This document shows, piece by piece, positions 35,694 through 44,657 of a stretch of 64,000 bases of DNA. The notes beneath the pieces are model-generated. The model ran no database searches. It was not told where the DNA came from and saw only the letters and a list, made by a program, of their open reading frames with translations. The stretch spans positions 248,001 to 312,000 of the forward strand of contig CAVSKL010000001.1 in assembly GCA_963728475.1 (NCBI GenBank). The letters are read 5' to 3'. A program made the position numbers and the translations under genes. This DNA comes from CAVSKL01 sp963728475 [NCBI: Candidatus Eiseniibacteriota bacterium] (lineage in GTDB: Bacteria > Eisenbacteria > RBG-16-71-46 > JABDJR01). How positions within the stretch are numbered: the first letter of the stretch is position 1; every line of letters starts with the position of its first letter.

Positions 35694-38090
35694 CTAGCGC
35701 GGTGCGCCGGCGGTCCGAATAGTCTCTTTCCCCCGGCGCGCGCGCATAGTGAACGATCCTTCCAGGACGAGGGCGGTCAGCAGGATCAGGAGCGACGCCC
35801 CCGCGGCGGCCCGGCGAAGCGGCGAGAGGGTCGCCGCCACCTCCACCCGCTGCGTCCCCGGCTCCACCCGCACCACCACCCCGCCGAGCGCGTCGAGGGT
35901 GGACGGGGCCTCGGAGCCGTCCACCGTGACCCGCCGGTGCGGCCATCCGTTCCGCGCCACCCGCACGAACCCGGGCCCGGGGACCACCAGCCGCAAGGCG
36001 AGGGTGCCGCCTTCGGACCGCGCCTCCAGCACGCGCAGGGCCCCGCCCCGAGCGTTCCCATCCTCCCCGGAATCGAGGAACGCGGGCGCCGGCGCGGGCT
36101 CGTCCATCGCCGCGTCGAGCGCCGGATCCAGGTAGAAACACGCGGCCCGGCGGGCGCCGGGATCGACCGCCATCGCCCGCACCACCTTCAACGCGCGCGA
36201 GCGCGAGTAGTCGGCGGCGGGATCGGTCCCGGTCCAGGGAAGCGCATCGTCCCGGAACGCGGCGGACTCGGGGACCGAGGCCACCCGCGGGGCGAACAGC
36301 ACCGGGGTCGCGCCGGGGATCCGGAACCCCGGCCCCTCGAGAAGCGGCTCCGCGTACCGCCCGGAGCGGACGTCGGGGAAGCGGCCCGGCTCGCCGTGCC
36401 TCGGCACGATCACCGCCACGTCGAGCACGTTCAGGCAGAGGGCGGTGAGGCTGTCCACCGCGCCGCCGGAGAGGGTTCCGGCCGCGTAGCCCAGAAGCTC
36501 CCCCGAGGGGCGGAACGAGCGGGGGAGCCCCTGCACGAAGGGGCCGGCCAGGGTGGGGATTCGCGGGCTCCGGAACGTGGCCCAGGGATAGAAGCGGAAC
36601 CCCGAGGCCTCGGTCCAGCCCTCCAGGACCCGGGAGTAGCCGCCGGAGTCCGTCCCCAGGAGCCGCTCCAGCGCGGGCTCGGAGACCGCCGGCGGCGGCT
36701 CGCGCTGGACGTAGGTGCTCATGAACAGGAACGGCGCCTGCTCCACCAGCGCCACCGCGAGAAGCGCGACCGTCCACCGGCCGGGGCTCCGCCGGCGGCC
36801 GGCCAGCGCCGCCGTCCCCATCCCCGCCGCCCCCGCCAGCGCGAAGCCCACCACGTACGGGGTCCAGGGCTCCGCCCACCACAGGACGAACGCCGCCCCC
36901 GCGCCGGCCCAGAGCGCGGCCGCGACCAGGCGGGCTCCCCGGCCCCGGGCCGCGAACGCCGCCCCCGCCACCAGGACGACGGCGATCCCCTGGTAGGCGG
37001 GGTTGAACACCGAGGGGGTGACCGGGTAGAGCGCCTGGCGCGGGCCGGGAAGCGCGAGCCGCGAGACCACCCGCGGGAACGCCACCAGGTGCCGCTCCAG
37101 GAGGAGCGGGGCCAGGAAGAAGGCGGCCAGGCCCAGGGCGAGTGCGTGCCCGCCCAGAAGCGCCGCCGCCCCGCGCCGGCGGCCGGCGGCGTCCTCCCCG
37201 CGCACCCAGACCAGCACCGCGAGCACGGCCAGCCAGAGCGGCGCCGCGGGACGGAGATAGGCCACGTGGCTCTCCGCCAGCGCGGCCAGGAGAAGCGCCA
37301 GCACCAGCGCGTCCCGGAACCGCCCCCGGGCGGCGGCCCGGTCCGCGGCCGCGAACGCGAAGGGCAGGAGGGCGAAGAAGAGCGCACCGGGAAGGTTCCC
37401 GTGAAACAGGATCATCAGCGCCCGGGGCCGCGCCGAGGCGTAGAGGATGCCGCTCACGATTCCCGCAGTTCGATTCCGGGCCGCCCGGCTCATGAAGAGG
37501 TACATGCCGAGCGCGCCGGCCACGTGGCAGAGATACACCACGATCTTGGCGCCCGCGTTCACCCCGCCCGCGACCGCCCCCACCGCCGCCACCGCGAGGT
37601 TGGTGAGCTGCGAGTAGAACTCCCCGAAGGGATAGCCTCCGTACCAGCGGTCGGTCCAGGTCGGGATCCGCCCCCGGGCCAGCTCCTGAGCCAGTTCCCC
37701 GGCCCGCAACAGGTGGGTGATGGAGTCGCCGCGCGACATCCGTCCGGGGGCGAGGAAGGCGAGGCCGAGGAGGGCGGCCACGCCGGCCACCATCATCCAT
37801 GCGACCCGCTCCGAGGCCTCGGCCCGGGTGAAGAGGCGGGCGAGCCGGCCCCGGCGCGCCTCCGCCAGGATCAGGACCGTGAGCGCGACCGCTCCCAGCG
37901 CCGCCGGCAGCGCGAGCGGAGGCGCCACCCGTTCCAGCACCGGGCCCCAGGAGAAGGGGACGGCGTGGAGGAACCCGTACGGCACCGCCCGCTTGGCCGC
38001 GGGAAGAGCGCCGAGCTGGATCCAGGCGTAGTCGAGCGCGAGGACGGCCAGCGCCCCCGGCCCCGCCCACTTCGAGATCGTCCTCGCCAT
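35694..38090 (-). CDS. Polytopic membrane protein, GT-C/PTPS-related-like
   Basis: A 798-residue integral membrane protein with about 12 predicted membrane helices in the first 470 residues, then a soluble C-terminal domain (about 490-760) and a last helix (LLILLTALVLEGSFTM). The segment RGDSITHLLRAGELAQELAR, followed by GRIPTWTDRWYGGYPFG, resembles the first extracytoplasmic loop of GT-C glycosyltransferase-fold proteins and PF10131 (PTPS_related) membrane proteins. A role in polysaccharide or glycan synthesis is therefore possible but unproven. The ATG start MARTISKWAG is preceded by a weak ribosome binding site. It lies upstream of the giant FN3 gene on the same strand. Confidence 0.65.
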   Translation of the reverse strand: MARTISKWAGPGALAVLALDYAWIQLGALPAAKRAVPYGFLHAVPFSWGPVLERVAPPLALPAALGAVALTVLILAEARRGRLARLFTRAEASERVAWMMVAGVAALLGLAFLAPGRMSRGDSITHLLRAGELAQELARGRIPTWTDRWYGGYPFGEFYSQLTNLAVAAVGAVAGGVNAGAKIVVYLCHVAGALGMYLFMSRAARNRTAGIVSGILYASARPRALMILFHGNLPGALFFALLPFAFAAADRAAARGRFRDALVLALLLAALAESHVAYLRPAAPLWLAVLAVLVWVRGEDAAGRRRGAAALLGGHALALGLAAFFLAPLLLERHLVAFPRVVSRLALPGPRQALYPVTPSVFNPAYQGIAVVLVAGAAFAARGRGARLVAAALWAGAGAAFVLWWAEPWTPYVVGFALAGAAGMGTAALAGRRRSPGRWTVALLAVALVEQAPFLFMSTYVQREPPPAVSEPALERLLGTDSGGYSRVLEGWTEASGFRFYPWATFRSPRIPTLAGPFVQGLPRSFRPSGELLGYAAGTLSGGAVDSLTALCLNVLDVAVIVPRHGEPGRFPDVRSGRYAEPLLEGPGFRIPGATPVLFAPRVASVPESAAFRDDALPWTGTDPAADYSRSRALKVVRAMAVDPGARRAACFYLDPALDAAMDEPAPAPAFLDSGEDGNARGGALRVLEARSEGGTLALRLVVPGPGFVRVARNGWPHRRVTVDGSEAPSTLDALGGVVVRVEPGTQRVEVAATLSPLRRAAAGASLLILLTALVLEGSFTMRARRGKETIRTAGAPR

Positions 38091-38198
38091 GTTCCGAGCG
38101 CATCCTCCGGTGTACGGGGTCTTGGCCCGGCTCCCCCCGCGCGCGGGAGCTTATCAGCCGGCCGCGGGCGAGGACAGCGCACCCCCCGGGAGAATGCG

Positions 38199-38229
38199 AA
38201 AGGGCCCCGCGCCGGATGGCGCGGGGCCC
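38199..38229 (-). terminator. Terminator of the secreted protein gene at 38319
   Basis: A perfect 12-bp stem (GGGCCCCGCGCC/GGCGCGGGGCCC, 38202-38229) with the 4-nt loop ATCC, followed on the minus strand by UUUCG. It lies about 90 bp after the stop of the gene at 38319-39035 and would also separate it from the next minus-strand gene. Confidence 0.75.
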
Positions 38230-38318
38230 GGAAAGCGGCGGTCCGCGGCGAACGCGAGCCGGCCTCCCGTGGAAAGTCCGGATCCGGCCGCGGCCGGGGT
38301 CCGCCTTCCCACGGACGG

Positions 38319-39035
38319 CTACTTGTACTGGGACTTGATCGTGCCCCAGGTCGCGGGCTTGTTCGGGGTCGGACAGTCGATCTCCATCTGGATGTCCTGG
38401 ATCACGCCCCAGGAGCCGTAGATCCGGGTGGAGAGGCAGGAGGTGTCGAGGAAGTCCGGGTAGTCGCTCCCCTTCACGTTTCCGAGGTCGGTCTCGCCGG
38501 CGCCGGTGCCGTTGCTCACCACGTAGCGCAGGGTGCAGGTGGAGCCGTCGAAGCTCCCGCTGGAGTCGATGTTGAGCCGGGAGCCGACGGGCGTCCCGCC
38601 CACGAACTGCACGGTGGTGATGGTGGTGGTGCCGCCGATGGTGCCGGTGAGGTCGTTGACGCCGTCGCCCCAAGGCCCGTTCTTCGACAGGAAGAAGGTC
38701 CCCCCGGAGTAGTTCACGGTGTAGACCACGGTCCCGGTGCCGCCCACCCGGTTGTCCTGAACGGTCTCGGGTCCGATGCTCACCCCGCACTCGTACCGCC
38801 ACTGGGTACCGAGGGTGGCGCCGTCCCAGGAATCGCTGTTGAACACCGCATCGCTGTTCTGGTTGCCGTTGGGGGTGGACCAGGAGTTGGAGCCGTGGCC
38901 GGTCAGGACCTGCCCGGGGTTGATGGGATGATCGGTGGAATAGTAGGTGCCGGGAGTGGGCTGGGCGGCCAGCGCGATCGCGGCGGTTCCCGCAATCAGA
39001 CAAGTGGTCATGAGCAACGTAGCCGTGCGCTTCAT
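38319..39035 (-). CDS. Secreted protein of unknown function
   Basis: A 238-residue exported protein with a clear signal peptide (MKRTATLLMTTCLIAGTAAI, then ALA). The mature part is rich in Gly, Thr, Ser and Asn, with beta-strand-like segments (TVVYTVNYSGGTFFLSKNGP) and four cysteines that could form two disulfides. I recognise no family. The ATG follows AGGAGGGATAGAA. It has its own terminator (38199-38229), so it is probably monocistronic. It diverges from dinB across a 260-bp gap. Confidence 0.75.
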   Translation of the reverse strand: MKRTATLLMTTCLIAGTAAIALAAQPTPGTYYSTDHPINPGQVLTGHGSNSWSTPNGNQNSDAVFNSDSWDGATLGTQWRYECGVSIGPETVQDNRVGGTGTVVYTVNYSGGTFFLSKNGPWGDGVNDLTGTIGGTTTITTVQFVGGTPVGSRLNIDSSGSFDGSTCTLRYVVSNGTGAGETDLGNVKGSDYPDFLDTSCLSTRIYGSWGVIQDIQMEIDCPTPNKPATWGTIKSQYK

Positions 39036-39295
39036 TTCTATCCCTCCTCAGGAGAGGCTGTGTAGATGGGAGCCGTGGTCTACCGGGGGGGCTTCCGGTA
39101 CGGGGGGGGAAAACTCCAGGCCGCTAGTATGACGCAGATCGGGCGGCTTTGATACAGAAACCGACAACCGCGCTCCGGATGGATTCCCGAATTACTCAAG
39201 GCTTCGGGCGGATTTTCCGACCTCCCCCCCGAAGGCGGGCCGGGGGGCGGGCCTTGCTCCCCCCCGGACAAGCCGGCGTCCGGGAGTTAGACTGG

Positions 39296-40576
39296 ATGGC
39301 CATGGCCGAATCAGCCTCCCTCAAGGGGCGCGTCATCGCCCACGTGGACATGGATGCCTTCTACGCTTCCGTGGAGTCCCACGATGATCCCTCGTTGCGG
39401 GGACTACCACTGGTAGTGGGGGGGCCGGCGGAGAAGCGAGGGGTGGTGGCGGCGGCCTCCTACGAGGCCCGGGAGTTCGGCGTCCACTCCGCCATGCCCA
39501 TGGGCCGGGCGATGTCCCTCTGCCCCGGCCTGGTCCGCATCTCTCCCCGCATGGCCCGCTACCGGGAGGTGAGCGGGATCATCATGGGGTTGCTCCGGAC
39601 GTTTTCCCCCTTGGTGGAGCCGCTTTCCCTCGACGAGGCGTTCGTGGACCTGACCGGGACCGAGCGCACTTTCGGCCCCCCCCTCGAGGCGGGGCGGCAG
39701 ATCCGGGCCGCCGTCCTCGCCGAGACCGGCCTCACCGCGTCGGTGGGAATCGCTCCGAACAAGTTCCTGGCCAAACTCGCCTCCGACGCCGACAAGCCGG
39801 ACGGGCTGACCCTGGTCACCGGCGAGACCGCGGTGGAGTTCGTGCAGTCGCTCCCGGTGGAGCGGATCTGGGGCGTGGGCGAGAAGACCGCGGCCAAACT
39901 CCATCGCCTGGGGCTCCATCGCGCCCGCGACGTGGCTCAGGCCGATCCCTCGTTCCTCAAGCGCCACTTCGGCCTCCTGGGGTTGCGGCTGTTCGAGCTG
40001 GCGTGGGGGCGCGACGACCGGCCGGTCGTCCCCCAGGTCGAGGCCAAGTCGGTGAGCCACGAGGTCACCTTCGCCAAGAACCAGCGGCAGGCCGACCTCC
40101 TCCTGGGCGTGCTCTCCGGCCTCTGCCAGCAGACCGCGCGGCGGCTGCGGCAGATCCACATGGTGGGGCGCACGGTGAACCTCAAGATCCGCTACGGCGA
40201 CTTCACCACCGTGACCCGCCAGGAGTCGCTGGGACACCCCACCGACGACGCCGGCGAGATCCAGGCCGCCGCCGCGCATCTCCTGGAGATCGAGCGGGCG
40301 CTGGACGGGCGTTCGGTCCGGCTCCTGGGGGTCGGGGTGACCGCGCTCTTGCGCCGGGCGCAGATGAACCTGGACCTCTTCGGAGGGCCGGGGGGCGAGG
40401 GGGAAGCCTCGGGCGGGGACGCGGATCCCGGAGGCGGCGCCGGGGACCGCAAGGCCCTGAACGACGCGGTCGACCGGCTGGAGTCGCGGTTCGGGCCGGG
40501 AAAGGTGACGCGGGCGCGGGCGCTCCGGGGGCGCGAGGCGGGAGATCACGAGGACACCGGGGGGGAGGGGCCCTGA
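39296..40576 (+). CDS. dinB: DNA polymerase IV (Y-family translesion polymerase)
   Basis: A 426-residue error-prone polymerase. Catalytic motifs are intact: HVDMDAFYASVE near the N-terminus and LSLDEAFVDLTG (acidic metal ligands). The little-finger domain includes SHEVTFAKNQRQ. The sequence QMNLDLFGG (about 360) is a good match to the beta-clamp binding motif. The tail (about 367-426) is Gly/Asp-rich. The start MAMAESASLKG follows CGGGAG; an earlier in-frame ATG would add some 50 unconserved residues. No lexA box was recognised upstream. Confidence 0.94.
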   Translation: MAMAESASLKGRVIAHVDMDAFYASVESHDDPSLRGLPLVVGGPAEKRGVVAAASYEAREFGVHSAMPMGRAMSLCPGLVRISPRMARYREVSGIIMGLLRTFSPLVEPLSLDEAFVDLTGTERTFGPPLEAGRQIRAAVLAETGLTASVGIAPNKFLAKLASDADKPDGLTLVTGETAVEFVQSLPVERIWGVGEKTAAKLHRLGLHRARDVAQADPSFLKRHFGLLGLRLFELAWGRDDRPVVPQVEAKSVSHEVTFAKNQRQADLLLGVLSGLCQQTARRLRQIHMVGRTVNLKIRYGDFTTVTRQESLGHPTDDAGEIQAAAAHLLEIERALDGRSVRLLGVGVTALLRRAQMNLDLFGGPGGEGEASGGDADPGGGAGDRKALNDAVDRLESRFGPGKVTRARALRGREAGDHEDTGGEGP

Positions 40577-40604
40577 CCCGGACGCTCCGGGGCGGCGGGA
40601 CGGT

Positions 40605-40641
40605 AAAAACGGGGGCCGGCCCGTCCCTGGTCCGGCCCCCG
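40605..40641 (-). terminator. Intrinsic terminator on the minus strand
   Basis: A 10-bp perfect stem (40610-40619 with 40632-40641; CGGGGGCCGG/CCGGCCCCCG), a 12-nt loop, and immediately UUUUU on the minus strand (AAAAA at 40605-40609). On the plus strand, in the direction of dinB, no U-tract follows, so it does not look like the dinB terminator. Confidence 0.75.
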
Positions 40642-40768
40642 CCGTTGGCTTCGCGTTGCACTGCGGGACCTTGCGGATCCCACCTCGGACGAATGCCCCT
40701 GTCGCATCCCTCCGATTGCCCTCAAGCGCAGGGCGACCACCCTCTGTGCAGGACCGGTGCCAATCCGG
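40605..40768 (-). ncRNA. Candidate structured RNA ending in an intrinsic terminator
   Basis: The gap between dinB and the ABC transporter folds into nested helices: an outer helix (40642-40649 with 40759-40768, 8 pairs and a 2-nt bulge), a second helix (40657-40667 with 40740-40750, two mismatches), and three hairpins inside (40665-40681, 40686-40714, 40716-40736). On the minus strand the structure is directly followed by a 10-bp GC stem and five U. No minus-strand gene is present for 3 kb upstream, which suggests a small RNA. One U-G pair would favour the plus strand, so a leader or riboswitch for the ABC gene remains possible. I do not recognise a known RNA family. Confidence 0.45.
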
Positions 40769-40979
40769 CGGCCGCGACGCATGGCGATGCGCCCGCCCCG
40801 CGCCGGTCGGCACGGCGGCGCAAGCCTCGCGCCGGCCGCGGCTTGCGCTCAGCGGGGTGACGCGCGGCCGGCGGCCTCCCCCACTCCCGGCAAACTGCAA
40901 CCCGAGGCCCCGGTTTCCCGTCTCCTGACATCATGCGGCTTGCCAGACGCCCCTTGCGGGGTGCGATCGAGGAGGGCGG

Positions 40980-41873
40980 ATGGACCCGAGACTGATCCTC
41001 CAGGACGTGGCCAAGACCTACCCCGACGGGACCCGGGCCCTGGACGGGGTGAGCTTCGCGGTGGGTAACGGCGTGTTCGGGCTCCTGGGACCCAACGGCG
41101 CCGGCAAGTCCACCCTCATGAACGTGGTGGCCACCGTGACCCGCGCCGGCTCGGGCCGGGTGAGCTGGGACGGCGCCGACGTGGCGCGGCGGCCGGAGGC
41201 GGTGCGGCGGGTCCTCGGGTACCTGCCGCAGGACTTCCAGGCGCCCCCCGAACTCTCCCCCCGCGAATACCTGCGCTACGTGGGAACGCTCAAGGGGCTC
41301 TCCGGGAAGGCGCTGGGCGGGCGGATCGAGTCGCTCCTGGACCTGGTGGGGCTGGGGGCCTCGGCGCGGGCGCGGATCGGCGGGTTCTCGGGAGGGATGG
41401 TGCAACGGGTGGGGATCGCCCAGGCGCTCCTCGGCAATCCCGCGCTCCTCATCGTGGACGAGCCCACCGTCGGCCTCGATCCCGCCGAGCGGGTGCGCTT
41501 CCGGAACCTGCTCGCCGACCTCGCGCCGGAGCGGGTGGTGCTCCTCTCCACCCACATCGTGCCCGACGTCGAGGCGGCGGCCACCCGGCTGGCGGTGATC
41601 GCGGGGGGGCGGGTGCGCGCGGAAGGCTCGCCCGAGGAGATCCTCTCCCGCGCCCGGGGCGCGGTGTGGAAGGTGACCCTCCCGTCCGCGGAGGCCTCGG
41701 CCCTCCGCGCGCGGGCGGCGGCGAGCCAGGTGGTGCAGCACGCCGAAGGGGTGGAGATGCGGCTGGTGGCGGGCGAGCGGCCGCATCCGGGGGCGGCGGT
41801 GGTGGAGCCGACCCTGGAGGACGCCTACCTCCACCTGGTGGGGCGCGAGAGCGCGCCGGCGGGCGCGGCATGA
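40980..41873 (+). CDS. ABC transporter ATP-binding protein
   Basis: A 297-residue ABC-2 type ATPase that probably powers export or membrane remodelling with the permease encoded next. Walker A is LGPNGAGKSTL, the Q-loop GYLPQDF, the signature FSGGMVQRVGIA, Walker B ALLIVDEPTVGLD and the switch His in LLSTHIV. The C-terminal 70 residues form an extra domain of unknown role. The ATG follows GAGGAGGGCGG. The stop overlaps the permease start (ATGA). The substrate cannot be inferred. It is separated from dinB by the 400-bp region with the candidate RNA; 40769-40979 shows only short GC hairpins. Confidence 0.92.
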   Translation: MDPRLILQDVAKTYPDGTRALDGVSFAVGNGVFGLLGPNGAGKSTLMNVVATVTRAGSGRVSWDGADVARRPEAVRRVLGYLPQDFQAPPELSPREYLRYVGTLKGLSGKALGGRIESLLDLVGLGASARARIGGFSGGMVQRVGIAQALLGNPALLIVDEPTVGLDPAERVRFRNLLADLAPERVVLLSTHIVPDVEAAATRLAVIAGGRVRAEGSPEEILSRARGAVWKVTLPSAEASALRARAAASQVVQHAEGVEMRLVAGERPHPGAAVVEPTLEDAYLHLVGRESAPAGAA

Positions 41874-43404
41874 GCGGGGCGGCCGCGGTGGCCGCGCAGG
41901 AGCTTCGCCGGCGGTTGCGCCGCCGGAGCACCCTGGTGGCGCTGGCCCTGGTGGTGCTTGCCACCTACGCCTTCGTCCCCCCGATCGGCGCCGGCTACAC
42001 CACCCTCGCCCTGGGCGGAGAGCGCGGATACCCCAACGCCGCCTACGTGGGAACCTCGGTGGCGGTGCTGGCCGCGGTCCTGCTCAGCCTGGCCGGCTTC
42101 TACCTTCTCCACGGCGGCGTCGCCCGCGATGCGGAAGAGGGGCTGGGGCCGATCCTGGCCGCCACCCCCATCCCGAGCGCCGTCTACCTGGCCGGAAAGT
42201 TCCTGGGCGGCGCCGGCTATCTCCTGGTCCTGGGAGCCGCGGCCGCGCTCGGCGCGCTGGCCCTCTTCCCCTTCCGCGGGGTGGGAGCGTTCGACCCGGT
42301 CCGGCTCCTGTGGCCGTTCGTGCTGGCGGTGCCGGCGGCGTGCGCGTGGGCGGCGGCGGCCGCCCTCCTCTTCGACGTGGCCGGGCCCCTGCGCGGCCGG
42401 GGCGGCGACGTCCTCTACTTCTTCCTGTGGTCGGCCATGTACACCGCGGCGGTGGCGCCGGTCACCTCCGGGCACTACACCCCCTGGACCGATCCCGCCG
42501 CCGGCGGGCTCCTGTTCGCGGAACTCAAGCGCCACGGCATCGACGACGTGGCCCTCGGAGTCCAGAAGGTCCACACCGCGCTCGCGCAGGCGGTGCGGTG
42601 GGACGGTTTCCCCCTCCGTCCGTCGGTCCTGGTGGGGCGGCTCCAGGCGCTGGCTCCGGCGGCGATCCTGGCCCTGGCGGCGGTGCCGCTCTTCTCCCGC
42701 TTCGACCCCGCGCGCCGGGGGGCGGTCCGGCTCGGGACCGGGCGGGGGGTGGTCGGGTTCGGGACCGGCCGGGGGGCCGGCCGGCGGCTCGGGCTCCGGC
42801 GGTCCCCGTCGCCTCCCGCGCGATTCTCCGAGGCCTCGGCGGCGGCTCCCCCGGCGGTGGGGCAATGGCGGCGCGGGCGCTCCGATCCCGGCCGCGCCCC
42901 CTCCCCGCTCCGCCGGGTCGGAGCGGAAGTGCGGCTGGCGGGCCTCGCCCACCGGTGGCCGGCGGCGCTGGCGCTGGTGGGAGGGGCGGCGGGCGCGGCG
43001 GTGGGAGGCGGATTCGGGCGGGCGACGATCCTGGGGGTGTTCCTGGTCGCGGTGGTCCTCATCGCGGACCTCCCCGTACCGGTGGAGCGCGGCCCCCGGC
43101 GGAGCCTGGCCGCTTCGCTGCCCGGCGGCGCCGCGGCGGGGTTCGCCGGTCGGGCGCTGGCGGTGCCGGCGATGCTCCTCGCGCTCACCTTCCTCCCCGC
43201 GCTCCGATGGCAGCTCGAGGGGGAAGCCTCCTCCGGGTATGGCTGGGGGCGGCGGCGGTGGCGGGGGCCTGCGTGGCCCTGGGGCGGTTGACTCGCACCG
43301 GCAAGACCTTCACGCTGCTCTTCGTCGTCTACTGGTACCTGGGGGTGAGCGGCGGCCCCGGCGCTCCCGCGTGGTTGGACTTCGCCGGCGTGATCGGCCG
43401 CTGA
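41870..43404 (+). CDS. ABC-2 type permease, frameshifted near the C-terminus
   Basis: A hydrophobic protein of about 510 residues with at least eight membrane helices (for example VALALVVLATYAFVPPIGAG and TSVAVLAAVLLSLAGFYLL) and a Pro/Arg-rich insertion around residues 285-345. In the G5 run near 43231-43235 the frame breaks. The first frame stops at 43291 with an aberrant Arg/Trp tail, while adding one G continues into a typical membrane C-terminus (LLRVWLGAAAVAGACVALGR ... FTLLFVVYWYLGVSGG) ending at 43404. It may be a homopolymer error or a true mutation. The start overlaps the ATPase stop. Confidence 0.7.
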
Positions 43405-43460
43405 TCCCCGGCGGCCGGGCGCCGGATCCGGTTTCCCGGCGGACCGCCGAAGGAGCTTCC

Positions 43461-44054
43461 GTGAACGAGCGCATGCCCTCCCGCGAGGAGGCCTGGGCCC
43501 TCCTCTGCGAGTACACCAAGAGCGATTCCCTGCGCAAGCACGCCCGGGCGGTGGAGGCGGTGATGCGGGCCTACGCCGCCGCCCACGGCGAGGATGCCGA
43601 TTTCTGGGGGACGACCGGGTTGCTCCACGACTTCGACTACGAGGCCTATCCCGACCCGGCCGAGCACACCGTGGCCGGGGCCGCCATCCTCCGCGAGCGG
43701 GGATATCCCGAGCGCATGATCCACGCCATCCAGGCCCACAACGAGGCCAACGGGCTGGGGCTCGCCCGCGACACCCTCCTGGCCAAGGCGCTCTTCGCCA
43801 TCGATGAGCTGACCGGGTTCGTGACCGCGGTGGCCCTGGTCCGGCCCACCAAGGCGGTACGCGAGGTCACGCCGCAGAGCGTGCAGAAGAAGCTCAAGGA
43901 CAAGCGCTTCGCGGCCTCGGTCAACCGCGAGGAGGTCCGGCGCGGCATGGAGGAGCTGGGCGTGGATCCCGACGCCCACATCCGGTTCATCGTGGACGCG
44001 CTCACCGCGGTCGCCCCGGAGATCGGTCTGGCCGGGACCGAGGCCTCGGACTGA
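43461..44054 (+). CDS. HD-domain (HDIG-type) phosphohydrolase-like protein
   Basis: A 197-residue cytosolic protein. The HD metal-binding pattern is visible: His in LRKHARAVEAVMRAYA, the HD pair in GLLHDFDYEAYPDPAEHTVA and a further His in MIHAIQAHN. Proteins of this shape are annotated as HDIG-domain hydrolases; the nucleotide or other substrate is unknown. The start is a GTG with AAGGAG five bases upstream; an ATG four codons later (43473) is less well placed. It follows the permease by 56 bp and may be read from the same transcript. A VOC gene converges from the other side. Confidence 0.87.
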   Translation: MNERMPSREEAWALLCEYTKSDSLRKHARAVEAVMRAYAAAHGEDADFWGTTGLLHDFDYEAYPDPAEHTVAGAAILRERGYPERMIHAIQAHNEANGLGLARDTLLAKALFAIDELTGFVTAVALVRPTKAVREVTPQSVQKKLKDKRFAASVNREEVRRGMEELGVDPDAHIRFIVDALTAVAPEIGLAGTEASD

Positions 44055-44081
44055 CCCCCTGCGCCCGCGGGGCCGCGCCGG

Positions 44082-44450
44082 TCAGCGCGACGACGAGAGC
44101 ACGAACTGGTTGCCGTCGGGATCCTTGAAGATCGCGTAGCTTCCCCAGTCGCTCTTCTGCGGCTCGCCCACGAACTCCACCCCCCGCGCCTTCAGCTCCC
44201 CGTAGGTCTTCTCCACGTCGTCGCAGGCCAGGGCGCCGTTGAAGAAGGTGCCGATGCGGTCCTCCTGCCCCTTGGGGGTGAACAGCACGAAGCGGGTTTC
44301 GGAGCCGCCGATTCCGAGCTCGATCCAGCGCTGGGACTCGTCGAAGGGCTGGTCCGTCAGGACGGTGAACCGCAGCTTTCCGGTGTAGAAGGCCAGCGCC
44401 CGTTCCTGGTCGCGGGTGGGGATGCTCACGAACTTGACGTGGGTGATCAA
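44082..44450 (-). CDS. VOC (glyoxalase-fold) family protein
   Basis: A 122-residue protein of the vicinal oxygen chelate superfamily: two beta-alpha-beta-beta-beta modules, starting MITHVKFVSIPTRDQERALA and ending DPDGNQFVLSSSR. Metal ligands typical of the fold could include His4 and Glu residues, but the reaction cannot be deduced. The start is a TTG preceded by AAAGGAG, a strong ribosome binding site; no in-frame ATG is nearby. It diverges from the MoxR-like gene across a 207-bp gap. Confidence 0.88.
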   Translation of the reverse strand: MITHVKFVSIPTRDQERALAFYTGKLRFTVLTDQPFDESQRWIELGIGGSETRFVLFTPKGQEDRIGTFFNGALACDDVEKTYGELKARGVEFVGEPQKSDWGSYAIFKDPDGNQFVLSSSR

Positions 44451-44549
44451 GGCTTGCTCCTTTCGAGTGGGCGCCGGGCCCGATACCGGGCAATTGTGGA
44501 GACTTCCGCGGGGCGCGTCCATCGTTCCCGCGGGCGGGCGACCCCCCGG

Positions 44550-44558
44550 TGCTACACT
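44550..44558 (+). promoter_or_regulatory. Extended -10 promoter candidate for the MoxR/VWA pair
   Basis: TGCTACACT on the plus strand is two mismatches from TGnTATAAT and resembles the tRNA-Leu promoter in this window. It lies 100 bp before the MoxR-like start, with no good -35. Confidence 0.35.
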
Positions 44559-44657
44559 CAGGGCGACGGCGCCGGACTGGCGGCGATTTTCAGAGCCTCT
44601 GCCGCCGAGCCGCGCCGCTTCGCCTTCATCCAACCTCCGGACCGGAACGGAAACATC

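Noticed and set aside
40741-40800. Cobalamin-riboswitch-like words (GGACCGGTGCCAATCCGG) on the plus strand before the ABC gene
   Set aside because: The CCCGCNACTGT core and the GAGCCAGGAGACCTGCC end segment are missing, so a cobalamin riboswitch is not supported.
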